Position numbers and translations under genes: made by a program. Under the pieces are notes generated by a model, which worked only from the letters and a program-made list of their open reading frames with translations, was not told the origin of the DNA and did no database searches. This document shows positions 1-9,136 of a stretch of DNA of 64,000 bases, piece by piece. The stretch is from an uncultured Chryseobacterium sp. (GTDB taxonomy: Bacteria > Bacteroidota > Bacteroidia > Flavobacteriales > Weeksellaceae). The stretch spans positions 1 through 64,000 of the forward strand of contig CAJYLH010000002.1 of the NCBI GenBank assembly GCA_913775525.1, read 5' to 3'. The first letter of the stretch is position 1, and each line of letters starts with the position of its first letter.

Positions 1-85
1 AAATTAAAGGTATTATAACTTAAAAGAGTTTATTCTCTCTTTATATAGATGCTATCTTAGTTAAAAAGGATTGGTTGGGCAAATA

Positions 86-137
86 TCAGACACAAGATTT
101 TAGATTTCAGATGCAAGACATCAGACATCAGACATTA
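86..137. repeat. ATCAGACA-type short degenerate repeats
   Basis: Several copies of an approximately 7-8 base unit resembling ATCAGACA follow each other with small variations. A related string in the opposite orientation lies just upstream of clpB near 61310-61335, so this looks like a dispersed low-complexity intergenic family rather than coding DNA. No function can be read from it. Confidence 0.5.
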
Positions 138-223
138 AATATAAAGCATCAATAAAATAATTATAATTCATGACCCATTATCCTTAATCATCATTCATCA
201 ATCATCAATTATCTCTTATGGCT

Positions 224-265
224 CATTACTCATTACTCATTACTCATTACTCATTACTTATTACC
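224..265. repeat. CATTACT heptamer tandem repeat
   Basis: Five perfect head-to-tail copies of CATTACT occupy 224-258, followed by degenerate units to about 265. There are no spacers, so this is a simple tandem repeat, likely variable in copy number through slippage. It lies in non-coding DNA downstream of the vanZ-like gene. Confidence 0.85.
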
Positions 266-337
266 CATCACCCTTCAACGATACATCCCTCCCACCCTCT
301 AACGCTTTAGCCCTCTACCTCTCCAACCCTCTCCTCT

Positions 338-428
338 ACCCTAGCCCCGATTGCAGCGGGTACCCCGCAGCAAGCCCGGTAAAAACAAAGGCGCGAGGAG
401 TATGAGCGGAAAGCGGGAAATGGCTCTA
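338..428. repeat. Structured flavobacterial intergenic element
   Basis: A GC-rich island within an AT-rich gap. Its left end (TAGCCCCGATTG, from 342) and right end (GAGCGGAAAGCGGGAAATGGCTC, ending about 426) can pair through AGCC/GGCT and CCCG/CGGG. An inner hairpin GCGGG-TAC-CCCGC sits at 356-368. From memory, similar sequences recur between genes in many Flavobacteriia genomes, but that recurrence cannot be verified here. It may be a transcribed structured element or a non-autonomous mobile repeat. Confidence 0.5.
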
Positions 429-467
429 AAGAAAAAAGAATGGAAATAAAAAGGAAAATATTGATCC

Positions 468-878
468 TTAAAAGAAATGTCTGATCAGGACTTTATAAGC
501 CGTATATCCGATCAGGCAGCCAATAGCGTCTGCCACTACATCCAATGTTTCCATGGATCTGCCCAGCCCCATCTCTTCCTGAAGGATTTCGGTGAGGAAA
601 GCATAGATGAGAATGACCTGAATGAAGTATGAGAATCTGATTTTGGGAAAGGCCGCTATAAGACAAAAGCCCAATGCTGCAAAGATGCTCAGGTGCAGTA
701 CCTTGTCGATGCCGTTGAACATAAACCAGTATTCATGGTTCTCTTCTCCCGGCCTCAGGAGCATATAAGTAAGAAATGCCCAATAAATGGGCAATATCTT
801 AATGAATATGTTTGAAATCTTATCCAATGACTTCCTGGTATTCTTCAGCAGAAAGCAATTCGGACTGATCTGCACCAT
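468..878 (-). CDS. VanZ-like family membrane protein
   Basis: About 136 residues with three to four hydrophobic segments and the VanZ-like layout: an N-terminal helix, a polar loop with HEYWF and GIDKVLH, then helices ending in [21 protein letters not shown]. The DVxADxxG-type ending is typical of VanZ-like proteins. Biochemical role in Bacteroidota is unknown. With the ATG start the gene overlaps the end of gcvH by 59 bases; a TTG codon at 827 would cut the overlap to 8 bases, so the start is uncertain. It is probably co-transcribed with gcvH. Confidence 0.75.
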   Translation of the reverse strand: MVQISPNCFLLKNTRKSLDKISNIFIKILPIYWAFLTYMLLRPGEENHEYWFMFNGIDKVLHLSIFAALGFCLIAAFPKIRFSYFIQVILIYAFLTEILQEEMGLGRSMETLDVVADAIGCLIGYTAYKVLIRHFF

Positions 879-1197
879 CAGCTAATTCCACTTTGATGAT
901 CCATCCTTTTCCATACGGATCTGAATTCAGAAGCTCCGGCTGATCTTCCAGCTCTGCATTGAATTCAATCACTTTCCCCGCTACCGGCAAGAATAGGTCT
1001 GAAACTGTTTTTACCGCTTCTACACTTCCGAAAACCGCACCTCCTTCAAGATCGTCATCTACAGTATCCACGTCCACATATACGATATCTCCCAGCTCTC
1101 CCTGAGCAAAGTCCGTAATACCGATGGTCGCTACGTTACCTTCAATTTTGATCCATTCGTGATCTTTGGTGTACTTTAATTCTGATGGTGTGTTCAT
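820..1197 (-). CDS. gcvH: Glycine cleavage system H protein
   Basis: The shuttle protein of the glycine cleavage complex, carrying the aminomethyl group on a lipoyl arm between the P, T and L proteins. The 125-residue length fits the family, and the lipoylation lysine is visible as K63 in [11 protein letters not shown]. The internal ATG giving MNTPSELKY is preferred to an in-frame codon 21 bases upstream, because it matches the usual N-terminus. P, T and L genes are not in this window. A terminator after sprA separates it from sprA. Confidence 0.95.
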   Translation of the reverse strand: MNTPSELKYTKDHEWIKIEGNVATIGITDFAQGELGDIVYVDVDTVDDDLEGGAVFGSVEAVKTVSDLFLPVAGKVIEFNAELEDQPELLNSDPYGKGWIIKVELADGADQSELLSAEEYQEVIG

Positions 1198-1256
1198 TTT
1201 TAATTTTATTTTGTACAAATGTATTCAAAATTATAAGAGCTTCAAATATCAGATAT

Positions 1257-1289
1257 AAAAAATGTCTTCCGAATTGAAAGACATTTTTT
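1257..1289 (-). terminator. Intrinsic terminator after sprA
   Basis: A stem of about 12 bp (AAAAAATGTCTT / AAGACATTTTTT) with a 9-base loop sits just past the sprA stop on the minus strand and has A/T-rich flanks on both sides. It should end sprA transcription before gcvH. Confidence 0.8.
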
Positions 1290-1301
1290 ATATACTGCAT
1301 T

Positions 1302-4300
1302 TTAGAATCCTCCCGAATCCCCAAAAGTGAACGTCGCGGAAAGTCCGGCTCTGATCGTAGACAATGGGAATGCCGTTGAGATCTTATACCTTGAGGTCAT
1401 CTGTTCATAGAATACCCTTAAATTCAGGTTTTGGGAAACATTATAGTCTGCGGACAGCTTAATGTTCAGCAGCCTTTGTCCTCCGGTGATCTGAGAATCA
1501 TCAAGAAGGATGTTAGTAATGCTGGTCCGGCTGTCTCTCAGTGAGAAATCCCCTCTGATGTTAAGGTCGGCACCTTTAGCTTTTCCTCGTCCCCGGACAT
1601 TGGTCATTCCTAAGGTGAAATTACGGATGATATATCCTACCCGGACTACATATTCGGAGTTGGCATCTTCGGTTAAGGTATGGTTCACCAATCCGAGGAG
1701 CAAAGTCCTCATCCTGTTATACTGTAAACCGAACTGCATATTGTTCCTCATCGTAACATCTACACCGATCAGCGGAGAGAAGTTTTCCACATACCCCACC
1801 TGCGCAAAAGTGAACGGATTGATATAATCCCCGTTGACATCAAATCGTTCTTCCAAAGGCTTGCTCAGGCTGTTGAAGTAATCAATGCTTGATTGTACAC
1901 CACCTGCTGTATAGGTAGCCGTGTATCCGTGCAACAGGTCGAATTTCGAGAACTGCCCATTGATGATCGGGATATTCCTCAGACCCGAATAGGTAATTTT
2001 CCAGTTCGGCAGCGGCAATCCTGCTTTTTTAGCATCACCGATCTGTTTCGGGGCACTTCCTTCAACCGCGGAACGGAAGGCAGGGATCAGAACATACGCA
2101 TTGGCAATACTGTGGCCCGTGGTAAATCCATCGGCACCGAGTGCACCGCCCAGCTGCTGGGAAATAATCTTCGCATTCTGCCTGATCGACTGGTACACCG
2201 CCTGGCCATCTGTAAATGAAGTTTTCAACAGGATGACCGAATTGGAATACGTCACCAGGTCATTGGCAAAAGTATAATTAGGATTGGCAAAGCCTGATGC
2301 GTCGACATAATTAAAGCCTGTATGGGAGAAATTGCGGTTATACGTATGGATCCCGTTCAGGTCTATCCTGAAATCGCTGATCGGCACTATCTGAAGATTG
2401 GCTCTCAGCTCGCGTGTAGACATCCGCACATACGGATCTGTCATATACGGGGAATTGCTAACCCAGCCGTTTTCCATCACGATACGTCTCACATCAGCCT
2501 GTGAACCTAAAAGGAAACCAACAGTAGGTCCTCCTAATGTCTGCCCGTATCCGTACCAGTTCGGCGCAGACAATATTCCTGGAAGCACGGTTCCGTTATT
2601 CTCAGAATAATTAATATCCAGCTGCCTGAATGAAGTCAGCAGGTAAGCAGCGCTCTGGAAAGGAGTCAGCCTGTTTTTGAATTTATATCTTTTAAAGCTG
2701 AATTTCTTCTTTTCCCATTGCTGGGTATACGCATTATTCAGGGAATCGATTTCCTGTCTCCTCTTCTGAAGCTTTGTTGAAATATTTTTGAAATATTTGA
2801 ACTGCCCGAAGAACCTGTTAAAGTCTGCCGTAGCCGTAGCCTGGATAACATTGGTATTCTGCCCTATTGATCCTAAGCTTTCAGGCTTCCCAGTATCCGG
2901 GTTAACAAATGATGTCATTACGGTACTTCTTGCATTCCAGTTGTAAGTAAATCCGTACCCCAGTTCCGCATCGATGAAATCCAGGAACGGGAAGTACTGG
3001 AACGGCAGCTTGTAATTCAGCTGAACCCTGTGGTTGTACAATACCGGCCTTCCTGCCCTGAAAACATTTCCGAATATAGAGGTGTTATCCATCATATTCA
3101 CATCCATGTTATCATTCAGGGTCCTCATGGCGGAATTAATTTCAAGCTTTAAAGATTTCGTGAAATTAAATCCTAAACCATACTGCCAGCCAAAATAGAA
3201 ATTTCTGTTTTTGATGGCTGCAAATTCATCAGCGTAATTCCCGTTGAGAATGGCATCAATATTCCGGAATTCAAGCTCATTGTAGTTCCTGTCGATCTCT
3301 GTACGGAAGGATAGCCTGGTCGGAACCGGATTGAAATTGAATTCTTTGACCCATCTGAGGTATTTGGTTGACCTGGCCGTATCACTGATCATTTTATTGA
3401 ACGGCTTTATCACCCAAGGCTTAAATGTATAATTGTAATCAACATATCCTCTCAGGTACTGCCTGTAATTTCTCTTGGTATAAATATCCCGGTAGAAATC
3501 ATCATTGTAGACGGCTGTTACCGATACGTTTTCTATATCATAGAATTTCGGTTTGCTTTGCTGGTTGACTCTTTCTTTCCGCATATTGACCACCCCGATA
3601 CTTCTTTGCTGAGTATAGGTTCTTGCTACTTTTTTCAGTTGCTCCTTATTGGCCGCTTTGCTAAACTCCACATCGGTATCCAGAGGGTTGTACTTCGGAT
3701 CTTCGATGGTTTGCGAATAGGAATAGTTCAGAGGGATTTTCACCCCTGTCTTTTCCGGAAGGAGCTTATCTACATTCACAGCGGTATTGATGCTGAATGC
3801 CGATTGCGTAGACTGGTTTCTTTCCGCCGGCTTGGAATCAATGTTCCCGAAACCTACAGAAGTATAGGAAGCACTGGTATTCACGACGGCAAAATCTCCC
3901 AGGTTGAAGTTCAGGCTGGCATTTCCGGCATATCCGCCATCATTTTCAATTTCAGAAAGTCGGATTTCATTGACCCACAGGATTCTGTTGATAGGTGAGC
4001 CGGAAGCTCTAGTAGGTTCATGCCTGATACCGATCATAATAGTGGTAACATTACCCAGACTCGGCCGACCTTTGATATAAATCTTCTTAAAGTTGACACC
4101 ACCACCAAATACAGGGTCTGCACGTCTGGCTACAATTCCTGTAGGGAAGCTTTTATCTCTCCTGATTTTGGCATCCACGAAATCCTGGATGTCTAAATCC
4201 ACTTCGTTATCCATCGGCCAGATTTCCATTGGTGTTGTAGCGGTTTTAGGAGTGATCTGAAGGGATGCTTCGTATTCGTAATAATTATCTGTAGCATCAC

Positions 4301-7300
4301 TACCGAAACGGATAAAGAATTTAGTCCGCTGATCCATACCGGTTACCTGGTTATCTATATCTTCCGCATGGACAAATAATTTCAGTTTTTTATACCTCCT
4401 CATGTCCAGAGTCGTATTCTTAAATACTCCTCTCGCTTCCCCTGCCGGAAGGGCACGTGATTTAAGATACAAGGAAGCTTCATTCTGCCTCTGGGCTCCG
4501 GCATTTCCGCTTAAAACCTGCCTGTCTATTCCCGGAGGCAATACATACGGTGGCTGGTTCAGGGCATTCTCTTCAATATTGACACTTCCGATTTCAAAGT
4601 TACCCGGATCAGTGACATTGGTTGTTCCTTCATTGGTTGCAGGATCTGTTCCTGAAACGGCAATATTTTTAGGATATCTTCTCCAGTCCGAACGGACCAG
4701 ATCCATGGTAGCAAACCTCAGCGTTGAAGTCTGGTCGAAACCTTTCAGCATCAATCTTGCAAAACGTACATTATTCAGGATTGAAATATCATGATTACCG
4801 CCTGATCCTGCCATATTGATATTAGAGACCGGAATCCTGAACAGATACCATTTCACCTGTGAAGTCTGCCCGTTCTGGAACTGAGCCTGAACAGTTTTTA
4901 CATCCACGATATTGTTGTTCGTTCCCAAACCAAGGCTTGCCTGGTCAAGATTAACTACATATTCGTTATAATCTTCTGTCTGGTCAAGGTTATAATCCTT
5001 GTTGATATCTTCTGCATCCGGAGTCTGCGTAGACACCTCCAGGGAGTTGCTCTGCGAGTTGCCTTCAGGACCCCTGAAGTATTTATATCTCTGTACGAGG
5101 GATGAAGCCTGTCCGCCGGTAAATTTTTCAGATAAATAAAATACGAAATCATCCACGGCAGGATCGGTAATATTGGTTACCGGATTGATAAAGGTATTCC
5201 CGAATTTTGCCGCTTCCTGATCAGACGTCAGACCATCATATCCTGCATCCTGTGCAGTCCTATCGGCCCCTTCACTGGAGAATGCATAAAGAATCGGGGG
5301 CTGTTTCGGCTGGACCCCTAAATTTGAATTGGTTGTAGTAGACGGAACTGATGGCGTCGGCAATCCGTTTTCATACTGCATATAACCGTCTTTGAGAATA
5401 TCTTCCGATACGTTTCCTAACTGCAGTAAAAGTTTCGGAGCTGCTCCTAAATTATTCCCATCCGCATACGGATCCATCATCCAGAATTCAACGTATTCGA
5501 TATTGGAGTTCACAAAGTTGGATACGCTGATCGGCCTCATGATCCCCGCCCAACGCTGCTGGGTGGTTTCTGTGTTCGGATTGACGTTATAGGGACCTCT
5601 TTCCTGAGGATAATAAGAAATATCAAAAGTATTGGTAAAGGTCTGCTCACCGGCCACAAAATCCCTGTTGTTGTAAATCTCAGAGAACTGCACTCTTCTG
5701 GAAGCATGATTGGAAACCGACTGCGGCGTAATACCCGCCGGAGCCCTTCCTCCTACTCCCCAGAATCTCGGGTCAATATTATACCAGGATAACAATCCTC
5801 TTCCGTAACCATTCGTAAGGCTATTGCCCACTCCTGCTCCCTGGAATAAAGGATCCGACTGGTTTTTTTCCGGTTTTGAAGCGAGGCTCCATGCGGTTGG
5901 TTCCTTTAAGGAGATCTTGGAGGTTGTCTGCTCAAAGTCGTCAATATACGACTGGTCATTGGTTCCTTTATTGATTCCCGGAAGCAAATAGGCTGCTTCC
6001 ATCTTAAAGTTCAGGTTGGATGGTGCTTCGGTTTTTACCAATGGTAATTTATCGGTAAGCCTTGTAAGAAATGGCAGCTGGTTGTTATACATCAGGTTGA
6101 TGCCGGCCATGGTATTATTTACCGCTTCCTGTCCGTAATTGACTTTCTGGGTCAGCGGAGATTCGGAATAATTGACTACGGTTCCTCCCAGGATAAAATT
6201 TTCACTGAACCTTCTTTCGAGGTTGACTCCCAAAAATCTTTTTCGCTGGGTATTGAAGGTCAGCTGGTTTTCCAATGAAATATTGATCGCCTGTCCGGAC
6301 TGTTTTACCTGTTCGTTGATAATGGTCACGGTCCCCAGCATATAATCGACCGTATAATCTACTCCTTCGGTCAGCTGCACGCCGTTGGCACTTACTTTTA
6401 CAGATCCCTGAGGAACATTCACTGCGCCTAAGGAAATCCCCTGCCCTTGCGTTCCTTTGTACCGACCTTCAAGGGTATACCGTTGTGACAGATTGCTTGA
6501 AATAGCCTGCTGTTTCTGCTGCGTATAAAGATCGGAGTAAACATACTGCGGATTGTTGCTTCCCAGCACCTGCGCCATATAGCTGCCGAACGGCTGTACC
6601 TTTGTAAAGATCAGCTTACCGGTTTCCGGCCTGATGGTAATTCCGTTGACAAAATCGAAAATTCCATCTCCTGTTTTTCCGCCGTTGGTCTGCAAGTCAC
6701 CGTTAAGGTTCAGGCGGTCCCAGTTAAGCAATTTCAGGAGGTTGGTATCCTGAACGGAAGTATTCGGAAGATAATTGACTTTACCTCCGGTCTGAGCATC
6801 CCTATACAATACATTAAGGATAAATCCGTCCGGATTTACCTGGCTTGCATCCAGGGAATAGATATTCTTCATCATCAGGTCCCACATCGGCGATGTGGTT
6901 TTCACACTGCTGTTGGACCTCAGCACTTTGGTTACCAGTACCTGGCTTTCTTCTGAGAATTCCCCAACTTTATACACCTGATTGGATCCGTTGACGGTAT
7001 ATGAATACGACACGGCAAGTAGCTGCCCGTCATTCAGCCTCTGGTTTAAAGAAATGTACCCTAACTGTGGCTGAAGGATATATTCATTGGTATTAAGACG
7101 TCTTGCTTTTTTATTGAAAATAAACTGTTCCCCGTTCTGATAGGTTTCCGTAGATCCCGGGAAGGTCTGCCCCTGGAGAATATCGCCATAGTTCGTTCCG
7201 GCATCCCTCGTTCCCAAAGTTGTGGAGACTGACTGATAGAGTCCATTCTGGCTGTTATCCGGTAATCCTGAAGCTCCTTCACCCAAATCCCTGATCCCGA

Positions 7301-8381
7301 CAATACTTTTCTGATAAGCCAGGTTACTGTTCCCCTGGTCCAGCACCCATACTTCCAGACGGGTAATATTGATTTTGGAATTGATCTGAGGATAATTCAG
7401 CAACGCATTGTCATAGCCGTTAACGAAATAGTGTCCTAAAAAGTAGTGCTGGTTATCTTCATAATCTATGGCATTCAATTTGAATGTATTCATAACGCCA
7501 CCGCCCTGTACTACAATATTCCTCGCCTCACCCTGTTGCTGAGAAAGCACGACGGTTCCGTATGTCTTTCCGAGCTGAAATTCGGTTTTTACCCCGAATA
7601 ATGACTGCGATCCCCGGATCAGACTGGTCGAAAGCGGCATATTCACATTACCAAACTCGACTCTTTTAATAATTTTATCTTCTCCGCCGGCACTGGGTTT
7701 GTTGACGTCATCCAGTCCTTTGGACTGAAGGTCTTTCCAGCTTCCTTTGGACTGCCAGACAAGATTCATCCTGTTTTCAAACGCAAATCCGCTCTGAGTG
7801 TCATAGTTGGCTTTCAGCTGAAGGTTTTCACCTACTTTTCCCAATAATCCAAGCTGGATCCTCTGATCGATATCAAAAGTAAAGCTGGTCCTGTTCTGAG
7901 GCAGGATCAGCGGGTTGTCAATCTTCTGGTATAATCCGGCAAAATCGAAAGATGCATACCCAGAAGGAATGATTTCAATTTTATTGCTTCCGAAAATGGT
8001 TTCGAAGAGCCTGTTGTTGATGGTTAATGAAGGAATAAGCCCTTTCCTGGCGGCGGCTGCCTTGTCTTTCCTGAACATCAGGCTGTACCGGTCTGATTTT
8101 TCTTTGTAATAAGCTCTTGACTGGTTGGCCAGCATAAAGAGTTTATAATCTTCCGGAGACATGGCTACAGGCGGTCCTGTAAAGGTATTGCCTATCTTAG
8201 GATAGACATAGTACATCCCTGTCTTTATATCATAGTACGCCTCGTACTGGGTTGGGTCTGCCAGCTGATAATCTTTTTTAATGATCGCCGTATCCCGTAC
8301 CTGCTGTGCAGAGGCACCTATGGAAATGCATAAAAAAGACAGGAACAGGAATATTTTAAGATACTTATTCTTTGCCACCAA
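1302..8381 (-). CDS. sprA: Cell-surface gliding/type IX secretion protein SprA
   Basis: A 2359-residue protein with an N-terminal signal peptide (cleavage expected near ASAQ, residue 25) and long stretches of alternating aromatic/polar beta-strand sequence ending in a C-terminal strand with phenylalanine, as in outer-membrane barrels. Length, start and many recognisable segments match SprA, the very large barrel forming the outer-membrane translocon of the type IX secretion system, required for gliding in Flavobacterium johnsoniae. It follows ruvA by 3 bases, a gene order (maeB-ruvA-sprA-gcvH) common in flavobacteria. A cargo with a type IX sorting domain is encoded at 24540-26561. Confidence 0.96.
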   Translation of the reverse strand: MVAKNKYLKIFLFLSFLCISIGASAQQVRDTAIIKKDYQLADPTQYEAYYDIKTGMYYVYPKIGNTFTGPPVAMSPEDYKLFMLANQSRAYYKEKSDRYSLMFRKDKAAAARKGLIPSLTINNRLFETIFGSNKIEIIPSGYASFDFAGLYQKIDNPLILPQNRTSFTFDIDQRIQLGLLGKVGENLQLKANYDTQSGFAFENRMNLVWQSKGSWKDLQSKGLDDVNKPSAGGEDKIIKRVEFGNVNMPLSTSLIRGSQSLFGVKTEFQLGKTYGTVVLSQQQGEARNIVVQGGGVMNTFKLNAIDYEDNQHYFLGHYFVNGYDNALLNYPQINSKINITRLEVWVLDQGNSNLAYQKSIVGIRDLGEGASGLPDNSQNGLYQSVSTTLGTRDAGTNYGDILQGQTFPGSTETYQNGEQFIFNKKARRLNTNEYILQPQLGYISLNQRLNDGQLLAVSYSYTVNGSNQVYKVGEFSEESQVLVTKVLRSNSSVKTTSPMWDLMMKNIYSLDASQVNPDGFILNVLYRDAQTGGKVNYLPNTSVQDTNLLKLLNWDRLNLNGDLQTNGGKTGDGIFDFVNGITIRPETGKLIFTKVQPFGSYMAQVLGSNNPQYVYSDLYTQQKQQAISSNLSQRYTLEGRYKGTQGQGISLGAVNVPQGSVKVSANGVQLTEGVDYTVDYMLGTVTIINEQVKQSGQAINISLENQLTFNTQRKRFLGVNLERRFSENFILGGTVVNYSESPLTQKVNYGQEAVNNTMAGINLMYNNQLPFLTRLTDKLPLVKTEAPSNLNFKMEAAYLLPGINKGTNDQSYIDDFEQTTSKISLKEPTAWSLASKPEKNQSDPLFQGAGVGNSLTNGYGRGLLSWYNIDPRFWGVGGRAPAGITPQSVSNHASRRVQFSEIYNNRDFVAGEQTFTNTFDISYYPQERGPYNVNPNTETTQQRWAGIMRPISVSNFVNSNIEYVEFWMMDPYADGNNLGAAPKLLLQLGNVSEDILKDGYMQYENGLPTPSVPSTTTNSNLGVQPKQPPILYAFSSEGADRTAQDAGYDGLTSDQEAAKFGNTFINPVTNITDPAVDDFVFYLSEKFTGGQASSLVQRYKYFRGPEGNSQSNSLEVSTQTPDAEDINKDYNLDQTEDYNEYVVNLDQASLGLGTNNNIVDVKTVQAQFQNGQTSQVKWYLFRIPVSNINMAGSGGNHDISILNNVRFARLMLKGFDQTSTLRFATMDLVRSDWRRYPKNIAVSGTDPATNEGTTNVTDPGNFEIGSVNIEENALNQPPYVLPPGIDRQVLSGNAGAQRQNEASLYLKSRALPAGEARGVFKNTTLDMRRYKKLKLFVHAEDIDNQVTGMDQRTKFFIRFGSDATDNYYEYEASLQITPKTATTPMEIWPMDNEVDLDIQDFVDAKIRRDKSFPTGIVARRADPVFGGGVNFKKIYIKGRPSLGNVTTIMIGIRHEPTRASGSPINRILWVNEIRLSEIENDGGYAGNASLNFNLGDFAVVNTSASYTSVGFGNIDSKPAERNQSTQSAFSINTAVNVDKLLPEKTGVKIPLNYSYSQTIEDPKYNPLDTDVEFSKAANKEQLKKVARTYTQQRSIGVVNMRKERVNQQSKPKFYDIENVSVTAVYNDDFYRDIYTKRNYRQYLRGYVDYNYTFKPWVIKPFNKMISDTARSTKYLRWVKEFNFNPVPTRLSFRTEIDRNYNELEFRNIDAILNGNYADEFAAIKNRNFYFGWQYGLGFNFTKSLKLEINSAMRTLNDNMDVNMMDNTSIFGNVFRAGRPVLYNHRVQLNYKLPFQYFPFLDFIDAELGYGFTYNWNARSTVMTSFVNPDTGKPESLGSIGQNTNVIQATATADFNRFFGQFKYFKNISTKLQKRRQEIDSLNNAYTQQWEKKKFSFKRYKFKNRLTPFQSAAYLLTSFRQLDINYSENNGTVLPGILSAPNWYGYGQTLGGPTVGFLLGSQADVRRIVMENGWVSNSPYMTDPYVRMSTRELRANLQIVPISDFRIDLNGIHTYNRNFSHTGFNYVDASGFANPNYTFANDLVTYSNSVILLKTSFTDGQAVYQSIRQNAKIISQQLGGALGADGFTTGHSIANAYVLIPAFRSAVEGSAPKQIGDAKKAGLPLPNWKITYSGLRNIPIINGQFSKFDLLHGYTATYTAGGVQSSIDYFNSLSKPLEERFDVNGDYINPFTFAQVGYVENFSPLIGVDVTMRNNMQFGLQYNRMRTLLLGLVNHTLTEDANSEYVVRVGYIIRNFTLGMTNVRGRGKAKGADLNIRGDFSLRDSRTSITNILLDDSQITGGQRLLNIKLSADYNVSQNLNLRVFYEQMTSRYKISTAFPLSTIRAGLSATFTFGDSGGF

Positions 8382-8384
8382 GTG

Positions 8385-8969
8385 TTAAATATTTTTTAAA
8401 ATTTGTTTTACCAGTTCTTCTACGGAAACATCTGGATTTTGTTTGATAATACGGTCCGCAATTTTCTCGCTCATCCGTTTCGGGATTCCCAAAACTTCTA
8501 ATGCAGATAACGATTCTTCCTTCACTTTATTATTTGCCAGCGTAGAAATATTTTCCTCGGGATTACTGAATTTTTGGACTTTATCCTTTAAATCCACGAT
8601 GATCCTCTCCGCAGTTTTAGCCCCGATGCCCTTTGCTTTCTGGATCAGCGCACTGTTGGAGGAAAGTATGGCCGAAGCAATTTCTTCCAGGCTGAGCGTA
8701 GACAATAAAATAAGGGCAGAGACCGCCCCTACTCCGTTAACGCTTATTAACAGATTGAACATCTCTTTTTCTGAACGGGTGTTAAAACCGAAAAGCAGGT
8801 GCGCATCTTCCCGGATGATCTGCTGGGTATATAGAAAAGCTTCCTGACGTAACGTCAAAGTCTGTGAAGTCATCAGGCTGATGCCGATATAATAACCGAC
8901 TCCCTGCACATTGATGACGGCGTAGGTTGGCGTAAGTTCCTGAACTACGCCTTGTAAAGAAAATATCAT
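8385..8969 (-). CDS. ruvA: Holliday junction branch migration protein RuvA
   Basis: The 194-residue RuvA binds four-way DNA junctions and loads the RuvB helicase. An N-terminal OB-fold (MIFSLQGVVQEL...GVGYYIGI) is followed by two helix-hairpin-helix motifs, SVNGVGAVSALILLS and KAKGIGAKTAERII, and a C-terminal three-helix domain ending near VEELVKQILK. Length is normal. It lies directly upstream of sprA with a 3-base gap, so the two are probably co-transcribed despite unrelated function. ruvB and ruvC are not in the window. Confidence 0.97.
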   Translation of the reverse strand: MIFSLQGVVQELTPTYAVINVQGVGYYIGISLMTSQTLTLRQEAFLYTQQIIREDAHLLFGFNTRSEKEMFNLLISVNGVGAVSALILLSTLSLEEIASAILSSNSALIQKAKGIGAKTAERIIVDLKDKVQKFSNPEENISTLANNKVKEESLSALEVLGIPKRMSEKIADRIIKQNPDVSVEELVKQILKNI

Positions 8970-9083
8970 TATTAATTTTTAAAACTCCCAAATATAGTAA
9001 TTTAAACTAATTTAAATTTTCATTTCACAAACGAATGAAATCATATGTCTTATCCTCTCTAAAAATTCATCTGTAAAAAAGAA

Positions 9084-9107
9084 AAAACTCCAAAAAATTG
9101 GAGTTTT
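9084..9107 (-). terminator. Intrinsic terminator after maeB
   Basis: A 10-bp stem AAAACTCCAA / TTGGAGTTTT with a four-A loop lies 30 bases past the maeB stop and gives a T tract on the minus strand. Confidence 0.85.
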
Positions 9108-9136
9108 ATATGCATTTATAAAATAATCAGATTCGG

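Noticed and set aside
224-265. Possible CRISPR array
   Set aside because: The heptamers are contiguous without spacers and no cas gene is present anywhere in the window.
1510-5592. Several open frames of 60-146 codons on the plus strand within sprA
   Set aside because: They lie opposite a continuous 2359-residue protein that fully explains the DNA; compositions are not protein-like and none has a plausible start context.
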